DNA from: Kitasatospora cheerisanensis KCTC 2395
GTDB taxonomy: Bacteria > Actinomycetota > Actinomycetes > Streptomycetales > Streptomycetaceae
DNA length: 64,000 bases
Reading direction: 5' to 3'
Assembly: GCF_000696185.1 (NCBI RefSeq)
Contig: NZ_KK853997.1
Coordinates: 1,111,695 to 1,175,694 of the forward strand
The notes under the pieces were generated by a model. That model saw only the letters and a program-made list of their open reading frames with translations, ran no database searches and was not told where the DNA came from. Position numbers and translations under genes: made by a program. Position 1 is the first letter of the stretch. Each line of letters begins with the position of its first letter. Positions 27,644 to 36,786 of this stretch are shown in pieces.

Positions 27644-30253
27644 GTGACCGGGCCCATCGCCGGCCGCCGCCCCTGGTCCGACGACACCTGGTCGTACCTG
27701 CACGATCCGCGGATGCCGGCGATGGAGCACGGCTGGAAGCTGCACGTCTCCGCCCGCCCCGACTCCCTGGACGCCGTCACCGCCGCCGTCCTTCCGGTGC
27801 TGGAGCGACACGTCTGCCACGCCAAGTGGGCCCGTGACGCGGCCACCCTGCGCGCCCTCAACTCCGGTACGGTCAACGCCGCTTCGGTCGGCAAGGCGCT
27901 CACGCTCTACCCGGCGCCGGAGGACCTGGTGCCGCTGGCCCGGGCGTTGGTCGCCGCCCTGCGCGGCCGGCCCGGCCCGCAGATCGTCAGCGACCGCCGC
28001 CTCGACCCCGACGCCCCGGTCTACTACCGGTACGGCCCGTTCACCGGCGACTACCGCACCGGACGCAGCGGACGCCTGGAGTCCGTGATGACCGGGCCGG
28101 ACGGCCGCGTCTTCGACGGCCTGGCCGGCACCGCCTACCGCTGCCCGCCCTGGGCCGAGGACCCGTTCGCGCCGTCCGCCCGGCCGACCGACTCCGGTTT
28201 CGGCGGCGGCCGTTACCGTGTCACCGGCGGCATCACCCGCAAGCCGCAGGGCAACCTCTACCGGGCGCTCGACCGGGCCACCGGCGCGTCCGTGGTGGTC
28301 AAGCAGGCCCGGGCGTACGTCGCCGAGGACGAGCACGGCGCCGACACCCGGGACCGCCTGCGCCACGAACACGCCGTCCTCGCCCTGCTGTCCGACACCC
28401 CCGGGGTGCCGCGCGCGCTCGACTACTTCCGGCACCGCGACGACGAGTACCTGGTGATGACCAGCTGCGGAGACCGCGACCTGCGCCGCGAGGTGCACAC
28501 CCACGGGCCGTACCGCGACGCCGAGTTCGGGCCGCGCGGCGCGCTGCCGCTCGGGCGGGAGCTGCTCCGGGTCCTGGACGGGATCCACCGGCGGGGCGTG
28601 GTGGTCCGCGACCTCAAGCCCGACAACGTGGTCCTCGCCGCGGACGGCCGTTGCCGGCTGGTCGACTTCGGCACCAGCGCCGTCCACGGCACCGGCCCGG
28701 CCGGCTCCACCCCGGGCTACTCCGACCCCGTCGTGCACCCGGGGGTGCCGGCCCGAGCCGCCGACGACTACTACGGCTTGGGCATGACGCTGTCCTTCGC
28801 GGCGACCGGCCTGGACCCGGTGATCCTCGACCCCGACCCGGCCGTCAACCGCGAACGCACCCTCGCCGCGCTGGAGTTCGCCCTCCCCGGGCCGGAACAC
28901 CGCCGGCTCCGCACGCTGATCGCCGAGCTGACGGACCTCGACCCGGACGCGCGCACGGCGGGCGCCGAACACCTTCGCGCCTCGGACCAACGACCCTCCC
29001 CCGCACCCGGATTGATCCGCCCAGGGCCGCGCCTCTCCCCCGACCTGCTCGCCGAGCTGACGGACCTCGACCCGGACGCGCGCACGGCGGGCGCCGAACA
29101 CCTTCGCGCCTCCGACCAACGCCCCTCCCCCGCACCCGGATTGATCCGCTCCGGGCCGCGCCTCTCCCCCGACCTGCTCGCCGAGGTCCTCGACCACACC
29201 GCCGCGTACTGCCTCGCCGAGGCCCGCCGGATCGCCGATCCCGAACTCGCCGCCCGCGCCGCCGTCCCGACCCCGATCGACCTCTACGGCGGCAGCGCCG
29301 GCCTCGGCCTGGAACTCCTCCACCACCTCGACCGCCCCGGCGCGCCCGAAGCCGTCGCCGCGCTCGCCGCCTGGACGGCCCGCCAATCCCGCACGCTGTC
29401 AACGGGGTTGTACTCCGGCCGGACGGGCGTCGACCTGTTCCTCGCCGCCGCCGGACAGCCGCCCGCCGCCGCCCTCGCGCTCCCCGAGTGCGGCCCGGAC
29501 GGCGGCCCGCCGGAGGCCGACCTGATCGACGGCCTCGCGGGCATCGGCCTCGGCCACCTGCTGCTCGCCGAGTTCGACGAACGCCGGCTCGCCACCGCCA
29601 CCGCCTGCCACCAGCTGCTCACCACCGGCCGCGCCCGGCTCACCCCGACCACCGCCCCGCGCCCCGGGGACGCCGCCCTCGCACAGGGCCTGGCCCACGG
29701 GGACGCCGGGGTGGCGTACTTCCTCCTCGCGTACGCCCGCACCACCGGCGACCCGACCGCCCTGGCCCACGCCCACCGGGCCTGCGAACGGCTCGCCGCC
29801 GCCGTCCCGGCGATCATCGACGCCGCCAACCACCCCGCGGCCACCCGCCGTTACGGCTCCTGGTGCCGCGGCCTGGCGGGCATCGGCACCGTCCTGGCCC
29901 GCGCCGCCGACCAGCTCGCCGAACCCGCCTACCGCACCCTCGCCGAGGGCTCCGCCCGCACCTGCCTCGCCCTCGCCCCGCGCATGCCCCTGGTGACGAG
30001 GTGCTGCGGCCTGGCCGGCGTCGGCGAGCTGATGCTCGAACTCGCCCCCGCCGACGAGGAGTTCCGGAATGCCGCCGGCACCGTCGCCACCCTCCTCCTC
30101 ACCCGCGCCGCGGGCCCGCCGTCCCGCCCCGTCTTCCCGGACGCGGGCCTCACCCGGCAGTCCTTCCCCCACGCGACCGGCACCGCCGGCGTCCTCACCT
30201 TCCTCCGCCGCCTCGCCGACCCCACCGACCCGCGCCCCTCCGTGCTCCCCTGA
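27644..30253 (+). CDS. Class IV lanthipeptide synthetase (LanL): lyase, kinase and cyclase
   Basis: 869 residues in three domains. The N-terminal phosphothreonine-lyase-like domain (1-180) has GWKLHVSA, VGKALTLYP and VYYRYGPF. The kinase (190-420) has VVVKQAR, VVRDLKPDN near 320 and LVDFGTS near 340. The LanC-like cyclase (513-869) has zinc ligands visible as SWCRG (Cys741) and RCCG (Cys787, Cys788). The cyclase zinc cysteines distinguish class IV LanL from class III LanKC. The usual CHG is CCG here. A 43-residue segment is tandemly duplicated at 427-512. GTG at 27644, 2 nt after the precursor stop, points to coupled translation. No LanT or LanP gene follows. Confidence 0.88.
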   Translation: MTGPIAGRRPWSDDTWSYLHDPRMPAMEHGWKLHVSARPDSLDAVTAAVLPVLERHVCHAKWARDAATLRALNSGTVNAASVGKALTLYPAPEDLVPLARALVAALRGRPGPQIVSDRRLDPDAPVYYRYGPFTGDYRTGRSGRLESVMTGPDGRVFDGLAGTAYRCPPWAEDPFAPSARPTDSGFGGGRYRVTGGITRKPQGNLYRALDRATGASVVVKQARAYVAEDEHGADTRDRLRHEHAVLALLSDTPGVPRALDYFRHRDDEYLVMTSCGDRDLRREVHTHGPYRDAEFGPRGALPLGRELLRVLDGIHRRGVVVRDLKPDNVVLAADGRCRLVDFGTSAVHGTGPAGSTPGYSDPVVHPGVPARAADDYYGLGMTLSFAATGLDPVILDPDPAVNRERTLAALEFALPGPEHRRLRTLIAELTDLDPDARTAGAEHLRASDQRPSPAPGLIRPGPRLSPDLLAELTDLDPDARTAGAEHLRASDQRPSPAPGLIRSGPRLSPDLLAEVLDHTAAYCLAEARRIADPELAARAAVPTPIDLYGGSAGLGLELLHHLDRPGAPEAVAALAAWTARQSRTLSTGLYSGRTGVDLFLAAAGQPPAAALALPECGPDGGPPEADLIDGLAGIGLGHLLLAEFDERRLATATACHQLLTTGRARLTPTTAPRPGDAALAQGLAHGDAGVAYFLLAYARTTGDPTALAHAHRACERLAAAVPAIIDAANHPAATRRYGSWCRGLAGIGTVLARAADQLAEPAYRTLAEGSARTCLALAPRMPLVTRCCGLAGVGELMLELAPADEEFRNAAGTVATLLLTRAAGPPSRPVFPDAGLTRQSFPHATGTAGVLTFLRRLADPTDPRPSVLP
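28922..29179 (+). repeat. 129-bp in-frame tandem duplication inside lanL
   Basis: Two adjacent copies (28922-29050 and 29051-29179) differ at only a few bases, for example GACCC/GCCCC and CCCAG/TCCGG. Each encodes 43 residues starting AELTDLDPDARTAGAEHLRAS. It lies in the linker between kinase and cyclase domains. The near identity shows a recent event. Confidence 0.9.
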
Positions 30254-30299
30254 CGCCGCGAATCCCCCGCAGCCTGGTCCCGAAAGGCCCGCCGACCGC

Positions 30300-30707
30300 T
30301 CAGCCCCGCGCCGCCGCGATCATCCGCAGCAACCCGGACAGGTCCTTCTCGAAGGTGAACTCCCGGAGCAGGGTGGTCCATCGGCCGCCCTCCCAGCGCC
30401 ACACGTAGCTGTAGCGGGCCTGGATCCCGCCCTCCTCGCGGTACATGACGACCGTTCCCTGGTCGCCGTGCCGGCTGGTGGCCACGAACCGGACGTCGTC
30501 CGTGCTGTCGCCGACGCGCGCGCCCCGCTCGCGCAGGCCGCGGAAGCGGGTCATGAAGTCGGCCTTGGTCAGCACCACCACCTGCCCCGCCTCGTCGACC
30601 CGCACGTTCTCGAACTCCGGGTCGTAGAGCGCGTCGAGCGTCTCGACGTCCATCTCCAGCCCGGCCGCCAGGTACTCCCGCATCCGCCCGACCAGTGCCT
30701 CGTCCAT
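30300..30707 (-). CDS. SnoaL/NTF2-like domain protein
   Basis: 135 residues from ATG 30707 (GGAAG upstream). The pattern of an N-terminal helix pair (MREYLAAGLEMDVETLDALYDPEFENVRV), then antiparallel strands ending YSYVWRWEGGRWTTLLREFTF, is that of nuclear-transport-factor-2/DUF4440-type cone folds. Such proteins are small-molecule binding or isomerase-like; activity cannot be predicted. Convergent with lanL and probably unrelated to it. Confidence 0.65.
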   Translation of the reverse strand: MDEALVGRMREYLAAGLEMDVETLDALYDPEFENVRVDEAGQVVVLTKADFMTRFRGLRERGARVGDSTDDVRFVATSRHGDQGTVVMYREEGGIQARYSYVWRWEGGRWTTLLREFTFEKDLSGLLRMIAAARG

Positions 30708-30895
30708 GGTGTCTTCCCCTCCCTCGCGGCCAACCACCCGGTGCGGTCGTCCCGTTGACCGGAACGATGCCGCCCGCCGCCGTCAGCCCGCCGTCACGCC
30801 ACCGTCAACTCGCTCTCACGGTCTGGCGTATCCTGTCCGGTTCGCCACTGGGGCGCACGCCGACGGGAGTGTCGGCCGAGTGGCGGGAGGCCGAC

Positions 30896-31849
30896 GTGGT
30901 CACGGAACTGTGGGACCGGGTGCTGCACCAGCGGGGCGAGCAGGCGGCGCTGGCGGTGACGGACGGATCGATCCTGGTGCACGAGCGGCGCACCCGGCTG
31001 GTTCGCCTCGACCCGGCCGACGGTTCGGTCGCCTGGGACGTTCCGGTCCGGACGTGGCCGCGTGCGCTGGTGGCGGCCGGCTCGCGCGTGCTGGTGCTGC
31101 CGCAGGACCGGTCGGCGCTGTCCTGCCTCTCCCTCGCCACCGGGGCCACCCGCTGGCAGGCGGACCTGGCGAGGTTCACCGGGCACGTCACGGTCGCGGA
31201 CGGTGCGGTGCTGACCGGCGGGTGGCGCGGGTACACGCCGCTGCGCGCCTTCGACCTGACGGACGGCCGGCTGCTGTGGCAGACGCCCGAACGGGCCGTC
31301 ACCCAGCGCCCGGTGGCCTGGGCCGGCGGCCTGCTGCTCGGCGACGGCGCCCGGGCGTGGCTGATCGATCCGCGCACCGGCCACGAACGGCAGTCCTGGC
31401 AACTGGCCGAGGCCATGGCGGACGCCGACCTGCGGGGCCTGTTCACCGTCCTCGACGCCGACCGCTGCGCCGTCCGCTGCGGACCCTCCGCCGTCGCCGT
31501 CCTCCGACGCACCACCGGCCGGGCCGAGTTGCTGATCGCCGACGAGAACCCGCTGCACCCCGAGGCGCCCCTGCTCGCCCACGGCCTGCTCTGGCTGCGC
31601 CGGTACCGGACGCTCGGCGGTCTCGCGGTCGACCCGGCCGACGGCTCGACCGTCCACCGGGCCGATGCCCGCATCCACCTCGCCCGCGGCGTCCTCCCGC
31701 CGGCCTCCTTCGTCACCGCGGCGGGCACCGCCGTCCGGCCCGACGGCAGCACCGTCCGCCTCGGCACCCGGATCACGGCCGTCCGTCCGCTCGGCCCCGG
31801 CCGCGTGCTGGCCGTCACCCGCAACAGCCTGCGCGCGTACCGCCTTTGA
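30896..31849 (+). CDS. PQQ-like beta-propeller protein
   Basis: 317 residues from GTG 30896 with GGGAGG upstream. Repeated propeller blades are visible, each with a Trp- or Gly-containing strand such as VRLDPADGSVAWDVPV, LATGATRWQADL, LTDGRLLWQTPE and DPADGSTVHRAD (PQQ/BamB-like pattern). No signal peptide or membrane helix with this start, so probably cytoplasmic. Function unknown; binding scaffold or enzyme remnant are both possible. Confidence 0.65.
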   Translation: MVTELWDRVLHQRGEQAALAVTDGSILVHERRTRLVRLDPADGSVAWDVPVRTWPRALVAAGSRVLVLPQDRSALSCLSLATGATRWQADLARFTGHVTVADGAVLTGGWRGYTPLRAFDLTDGRLLWQTPERAVTQRPVAWAGGLLLGDGARAWLIDPRTGHERQSWQLAEAMADADLRGLFTVLDADRCAVRCGPSAVAVLRRTTGRAELLIADENPLHPEAPLLAHGLLWLRRYRTLGGLAVDPADGSTVHRADARIHLARGVLPPASFVTAAGTAVRPDGSTVRLGTRITAVRPLGPGRVLAVTRNSLRAYRL

Positions 31850-31881
31850 GCAGCTCCGCCGGATCCGGGCCGCAGGGCGGA

Positions 31882-32715
31882 CTACGGCTTGCGGGCCACG
31901 CCGCCGGCGATGCACCGCTGGGCCGTGGTGAGCTCCCGGCCCGGCGGGCGGTCGGGCCGCCAGTCGACGCACCGCACCAGGCCCGGCTCGACCGGCTCCA
32001 GACCGTTGAACATCCCGGCGATCTCGGTCGCGGTGGAGAAGGTTCCGCTGCCCATCATGCTGTGCAGGAACATCTCCTCCATCGCCCGGGCGGCGGCGCT
32101 GTACTCGTCCTCCGGGTCCAGGAAGTGACTGAGCGCCAGGTAGGAGCCGGGCGGCAGCGCGTCGGTGTAGGCGCGCACGATGTCCCGGCGGGTGCGTTCG
32201 GCCTCGCCGTTGTAGTGGTGCAGGGTGCCCAGTTGGAGCAGGGCGATCGGCCTGCTCCAGTCCAACTCGGTCCGCACGACGGTGTTTTCCAGCAGGTGCT
32301 CCGGCCGGAAGATGTCCGCGGAGACGATGACGGCGTTCCGGTCGTGCGCCAGCAGCGCGCGGCTGTGCGCCACCACCATCGGGTCGTTGTCCACGTAGAC
32401 GACCTTCGCGCCGGGGTTGGCCCGCTGCACCACGTTGTGGGTGTTCTCCGCGGTCGGCAGGCCCGAGCCGCAGTCCAAGTACTGGGTGACACCGGCCTGT
32501 TCGGCCAGGTAGCGGCAGGCGCGGATGAGGAACCGGCGGTTCTCCACCGCCAGGTCCGGGGCGTCGGGCGCGACCGTCCGCACCCGCCGGACCACCTCGC
32601 GGTCCACCTCGTAGTTGTCGGTGCCGCCGAGGAACGCGTCGTACACCCGGGCGATGCTGGGTCTGGTCGGATCGACGTACGGGGGAACGGAGTTGTCGGA
32701 CTTCGCACCGGACAT
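31882..32715 (-). CDS. SAM-dependent methyltransferase, DUF574/SAV2177 family
   Basis: 277 residues. Strong DUF574 signatures: PSIARVYDAFLGGTDNYEVDRE at the N-terminus, ENRRFLIRACRYLAEQAGVTQYLDCGSGLPT (SAM-binding glycine loop), VVYVDNDPMVVAHSRALL, and SHFLDPE later. This family is greatly expanded in streptomycetes and is often paired with WhiJ-type regulators. Substrates are unknown. A second member lies at 34871. Monocistronic. Confidence 0.88.
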   Translation of the reverse strand: MSGAKSDNSVPPYVDPTRPSIARVYDAFLGGTDNYEVDREVVRRVRTVAPDAPDLAVENRRFLIRACRYLAEQAGVTQYLDCGSGLPTAENTHNVVQRANPGAKVVYVDNDPMVVAHSRALLAHDRNAVIVSADIFRPEHLLENTVVRTELDWSRPIALLQLGTLHHYNGEAERTRRDIVRAYTDALPPGSYLALSHFLDPEDEYSAAARAMEEMFLHSMMGSGTFSTATEIAGMFNGLEPVEPGLVRCVDWRPDRPPGRELTTAQRCIAGGVARKP

Positions 32716-33064
32716 GGCGCCTCACAGGCAGTCTCGACGAAAGGGAGCGGACGTCGGAGCGGAACGGGCGTCGACAGGGGACGGGCACAGTGGCGCCGGC
32801 CCGACCGCCCGGTCACGGACTCTAGCCCGGCCGGCGCCCCGAAAGCCCCGGAGAGCGCGGGACCGGCGGCGGATCCCACTCGTTCGTGGGACCGCGACGG
32901 CGCGCCGGAGCCGGGGACGGGCGGCGGCCCCGGCGGCCCGCCCGTGCCGCCGATCGGCCCATTCCGCCACCCGTACGGAGGAGTTCCGGAAACCGGCGCC
33001 CGCGAACGCCGTTGTTGCTGCGAATCCGCCACCCCCGAACCGGGACCTCAGGAGGCCTCCGTCG
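32716..33064. other. Divergent intergenic region, no gene seen
   Basis: About 349 bases between the divergent methyltransferase and secreted-protein genes. It must contain both promoters. I found no strong palindrome or credible ORF. Confidence 0.4.
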
Positions 33065-33601
33065 ATGAAGACCGCTGCCCGCGGCACCCTGTTGGTCACC
33101 GCTCCGCTGTTCGCCGCCGCGCCGATGATGGTCGACGCCTCGGCCCGCTTCGAGGCCTTCGTCCCCACCGTTGACGCCACTTGCGTCCTGCACGCCCACC
33201 GGGCCGCCGCCGGCGGTGCCCACCGCGCGGACACGTCGACCACGACCGGGACGGTGACCTGCCTGGACGCCGCCGGCGCACCCGGCCTCACCGGGACCTT
33301 CGAGCCGGCCGCGGTGCCCGCCGACGCGTGCACCGGCGACGGGTACGGGGACGAGTACGGGGACGGCACCGCCATCCGCTGGAGCGACGGGACCGCCTCC
33401 ACCCTCCGCTTCGCGGACCCCGAGCCCACCAGGGTCGGCGGCACCGCCTCACTCGTCGTCAACGGCCGTGTCACCGACGAGAGTTCACGCTTCCCGGCCG
33501 ACACCGTCCACGCGGTGGGCACCAGCTCCGCGACCGGCTGCGGCACCCCGGCCGGCGCGACCGCGCTCGACTCGACCCTGGTGCTCAGGCTGACCCACTG
33601 A
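33065..33601 (+). CDS. Small secreted protein, unknown function
   Basis: 178 residues: Lys near the start, hydrophobic segment to about residue 25 (signal peptide), then a beta-rich, cysteine-containing body (Cys at VDATCVLHAH, TVTCLDAAG, ADACTGDG, ATGCGTPAG), suggesting two disulfides outside the cell. Contains a short GDGYGDEYGDG acidic turn that could bind calcium. Upstream AGGAGG-like site. Family not recognised. Confidence 0.65.
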   Translation: MKTAARGTLLVTAPLFAAAPMMVDASARFEAFVPTVDATCVLHAHRAAAGGAHRADTSTTTGTVTCLDAAGAPGLTGTFEPAAVPADACTGDGYGDEYGDGTAIRWSDGTASTLRFADPEPTRVGGTASLVVNGRVTDESSRFPADTVHAVGTSSATGCGTPAGATALDSTLVLRLTH

Positions 33602-33613
33602 AGACCCGGACAA

Positions 33614-33638
33614 GCCCGACATTCCGGGCCTTCTTTTG
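33614..33638 (+). terminator. Small hairpin with T-tract after the secreted protein gene
   Basis: 5-bp GCCCG/CGGGC stem with a 6-nt loop followed by CTTCTTTTG, 12 nt past the stop codon. Weak stem but with an unusual T-tract for this DNA. Confidence 0.45.
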
Positions 33639-33796
33639 CCTGCGTTTGCACGGGAGGCCTTTTCGCGCGATCGGCCGAGGCGCCGGAGGTAGCGTTCCGT
33701 GTCCGGGCCGCGACTCACCGCGTGGGTGGGTTGTCGTGGCCGGTGATGCGAACACCGACCACGACGAAGGGCCGATTCGAAGCAAGGAATCCGAAG

Positions 33797-34063
33797 ATGC
33801 TTGAACGACCCGCTCGGGATCGAGCGATCATGCCGTCGATGGCTCCCCACGCTAGCAGGGTGTGGAGGTTGCGTGACGACCTGCCCCGGCTGTGCGCGGC
33901 CGGTTTCTCGGCGCGGCTGGGCGCGCTGCTGGTGGTTCCGGTGCTGCTGTGGGCGACCCTCGGCGACGGGCCGATCGGCTGGGAGCGCGTGGCCTTGATC
34001 CTGGCGCTGCTCCGGATCGCGCAGGACGCGCAGGTCAGCGGGGTGCTGCTCGGCCGGCGCTGA
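33797..34063 (+). CDS. Small protein with hydrophobic segments
   Basis: 88 residues from ATG 33797 (AAGGAA upstream). Basic N-terminus, then LGALLVVPVLLWATLGDGPIGWERVALILALLRIAQDAQ, which forms two hydrophobic helices. Probably a small membrane protein. Family not recognised; an earlier in-frame ATG at 33722 is possible. Confidence 0.45.
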   Translation: MLERPARDRAIMPSMAPHASRVWRLRDDLPRLCAAGFSARLGALLVVPVLLWATLGDGPIGWERVALILALLRIAQDAQVSGVLLGRR

Positions 34064-34217
34064 CCGGTCCGGCGGCCGGCCGGGCCTCCCGCCCGGCCGG
34101 CCCTGCGCCCCGGCATGCCCGGAGCGCGCCCGCCGCCGCTCGCGCGCCGGTCGTGCACCCCCGCGCCCCGCCCGAACGGCGGCCCCGTCCCACCGAGTTG
34201 ACGTCGAAGGAGTCACG

Positions 34218-34649
34218 GTGCCCGGTCACCGGCCCGCGATAGCAATCGGGTACGCGGCGTTCGTCCAGCTGCGCCGCCGCCCCTACGAGCAGTACGTCCG
34301 CGCCCGGCTGGGCGACTGCGAACTGAGCCGCCGGGTCGTCGAACACGCCCTGCGCCGCACCGAGTTGAGCTGGCCCGCGGTGCTGGCCGCCGATCCGGCG
34401 GTGTTCGCCTGGCGGGTGCTGGGCGAGAGCGTCGCGGACGCCCTGGCGCGCTCGGCCCGCCAGGGCGCGGACGCGCTGCACCGCGCCCTGCCCGCCCGCG
34501 CGGCGGACGCGGCGCTCCTGCACGAGCGGCTCGGGATGCCGGCCGGCGCCGCCGCCGAGCTGATGGGACTCGCCGAGCCCGAGCTGCAGGTCGAACTCCG
34601 CACCGCCCGCCGCCTGCTGGCCGCCACGAGGAGCCGCCCCACCCCCTGA
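34218..34649 (+). CDS. Small helical protein, possible sigma-region-4-like
   Basis: 143 residues from GTG 34218 with GAAGGAG 6 nt upstream. All-helical and Arg/Ala-rich. The C-terminal LHERLGMPAGAAAELMGLAEPELQVELRTARRLL resembles a helix-turn-helix of sigma region 4 or a related regulator, but region 2 is absent. Function uncertain. Confidence 0.5.
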   Translation: MPGHRPAIAIGYAAFVQLRRRPYEQYVRARLGDCELSRRVVEHALRRTELSWPAVLAADPAVFAWRVLGESVADALARSARQGADALHRALPARAADAALLHERLGMPAGAAAELMGLAEPELQVELRTARRLLAATRSRPTP

Positions 34650-34870
34650 CCCGCGACAACAGCCCCCGCCGGACCCGCCCGTCGCCGCGCGCGCCCTCCG
34701 CCCCCGGAGGTGCGCCGGCGCGGAACGCGCCACCGTCCGCCCCGGGCGCGCCATGCTTGCGCCAGGCACCACCTCAGCGGGTGATGCCGCTGCGCCATGC
34801 CCTGCCGCTAGCATGACGGACCGTCACATTCGACGAGGGCGGCGCACCGGGGCGACGCGAAGGGGGACGC

Positions 34871-35683
34871 GTGAGCGAGTCAGTGCCCGCGGGGATCGAC
34901 GTCAGCAGACCGACCGCCGCCCGGATGTACGACCATCTGCTGGGCGGGCGCTTCAACCACCCGTCCGACCGGGCCGCCGTCGAGCAGCTGCTGAAGATCG
35001 CCCCGAGCACCAAGGAACTCGCCCTGAACAACCGGGCGTTCCTGTGCCGCGTCGTCGAGATCATCGCCCGCGAGTACGGCATCCGGCAGTTCGTCGACCA
35101 CGGCTCCGGGCTGCCGACCCAGGACAACGTGCACCAGGTCGCCCAGCGCGTCGACGAGTCCTGCCGGGTCGTCTACATCGACAACGATCCGCACGTCCAC
35201 GCCTACGGCGGCCTGCTGCTGGACGAGAACCCGCGGGTCGCCCTGGTGCAGGCCGACATGACGCGGACCGAGGACATCTTCGCCGACCCGGGCTTCCGGA
35301 ACCTGATCGACCTGCGCGAGCCCGCCGCGGCGCTGTTCGTGTCGGTGACGCACTGCCTCACCGACGAGCAGGATCCGTTCGGCATGATCCGGCGCACCGT
35401 CGACGCGCTCCCGGCCGGCAGCGTCGTCGTGGTGTGCCAACTCGTCAGCGAGGACGCGAAGGTGCGCGAGGACGTGACCCGGCTGATGCGGGACGGCACC
35501 GGCAACAGGTGGGGCCGGGTGCGCACCGAGAGCGAGGTGCGGGCGTTCTTCGACCTCGACCGGCTCCGGATCGAGGACCCGGGCCTGCTGGACGTGACCC
35601 ACTGGCGGCCGGACCGCGAGGTCTACCCGCGGCAACGCACCGACGAGTGGATCGAGTTCGGCGGACTCGCCACCGTCCGGTGA
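34871..35683 (+). CDS. SAM-dependent methyltransferase, DUF574 family (second copy)
   Basis: 270 residues from GTG 34871. Family motifs: RPTAARMYDHLLGGRFNHPSDR, NNRAFLCRVVEIIAREYGIRQFVDHGSGLPT, VVYIDNDPHVHAYG and a C-terminal DVTHWRPDRE. The SAM loop is DHGSGLPT. It is more diverged from the copy at 31882 than a recent duplicate would be. Adjacent (convergent) to an XRE/DUF5753 regulator, a frequent pairing in streptomycetes. Confidence 0.88.
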   Translation: MSESVPAGIDVSRPTAARMYDHLLGGRFNHPSDRAAVEQLLKIAPSTKELALNNRAFLCRVVEIIAREYGIRQFVDHGSGLPTQDNVHQVAQRVDESCRVVYIDNDPHVHAYGGLLLDENPRVALVQADMTRTEDIFADPGFRNLIDLREPAAALFVSVTHCLTDEQDPFGMIRRTVDALPAGSVVVVCQLVSEDAKVREDVTRLMRDGTGNRWGRVRTESEVRAFFDLDRLRIEDPGLLDVTHWRPDREVYPRQRTDEWIEFGGLATVR

Positions 35684-35718
35684 CCCCGCACCGCCGCCCG
35701 CCGCCTCCCCGCCGCCGC

Positions 35719-36684
35719 TCACTGCGGCGGCCGGCCCCGCATCCGCTCGGTGTGCCAGACGATCGCCGCCCGGATCAACTCCCGGCTGGGCTCGCGGGGT
35801 CGGGCGCTCAGCACGACGTCGTTCAGGATCTCCTTGTAGTCCTCGAACCCCGTCGGGTCCTCCTCGCGGTCCGGGTAGTAGTAGTGCCCCTCGCGGTCCC
35901 CGGTCTCCACGTAGATCAGCTCCGTGATCGTGCCGGGCGCCTCGAAGTCCAGCTTCGTCAGGTTCGTCACGTGCAGCGCCAGCGGCAGCTCGACCGGGAC
36001 GATCCGGACGCCGATGTTCGGCGTCTCGGTGTACTCCAGCAGCTTCTCCAGCTGCTCCACCATCAGCTCGTGACTGCCCATCACCCGGTACAGCGCGGCC
36101 TGCTGCACGCAGAACACCGCGCGGATCCCCGATTCGAGCACCACCCGCTGCCGCACCAGGCGCGACCTGATCACCCCGGGCGCCTCGTGCTGCCGGCTGC
36201 GCACCAGCGTGGCCCTGGTGACGGCCTCCATGTACGCCCTGGTCTGCAGCGCCCCGGAGATCACCTGGGAGTCGACCGCGATCATCCGGCAGGCGTGCTG
36301 CACCATCCCGGACAGCCGCTGCTGCGCGCCCGCCCCGGCGTCCCGGTGGAAGCCGGTCTGGTTCTTCTGCGACGCGGCCGCGGCGAGTTCCATCAGCCGC
36401 GCCCGGTGCGGCCCGCGCTCGACCTCCAGCGCGTCGAGGATGCGGGCCACGTCCTGCGGGTTGTGCAGCCGGCGCTGGCCGTTCTCGATCCGGCTGAGCT
36501 TCGACACCGAGACGAGGGCCCGCGTCGCCACCCACGACAGCGTCTTCCCGCCGCGCAGGTCGCGCAGCTCGTTCCCGAGCTGCGCGGCGGGCACGGACCA
36601 CTCCGGCGCGCCCGGGTCACGGCCCCGGCGAATCGCGATCACATTCTCGTTCGAATATTCGCCGTCGGAGACGTCGACGACCAC
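35719..36684 (-). CDS. WhiJ-like XRE regulator with DUF5753 domain
   Basis: 321 residues; GTG 36684 with AAGGGGGG upstream. N-terminal HTH_31/XRE domain (LGNELRDLRGGKTLSWVATRALVSVSKLSRIENGQRRL, about 35-75) and a C-terminal DUF5753 ligand-sensing-like domain (AVFCVQQAALYRVMGSHELMVEQLEKLLEYTETPNIGVRIVP). This architecture defines the WhiJ/AbaA-orfA/BldB-associated regulators of development. The small DUF397 protein encoded just upstream is its usual partner. Confidence 0.9.
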   Translation of the reverse strand: MVVDVSDGEYSNENVIAIRRGRDPGAPEWSVPAAQLGNELRDLRGGKTLSWVATRALVSVSKLSRIENGQRRLHNPQDVARILDALEVERGPHRARLMELAAAASQKNQTGFHRDAGAGAQQRLSGMVQHACRMIAVDSQVISGALQTRAYMEAVTRATLVRSRQHEAPGVIRSRLVRQRVVLESGIRAVFCVQQAALYRVMGSHELMVEQLEKLLEYTETPNIGVRIVPVELPLALHVTNLTKLDFEAPGTITELIYVETGDREGHYYYPDREEDPTGFEDYKEILNDVVLSARPREPSRELIRAAIVWHTERMRGRPPQ

Positions 36685-36786
36685 GATGGCCCCCCTTGCA
36701 AATAACCGATCAGTTCGGTCAGCTTGGCACAAGGAGGGCCACTGCGTCATGCCGGGGGTTTCCCGGAATTGGGAAACCCCCGTCGA

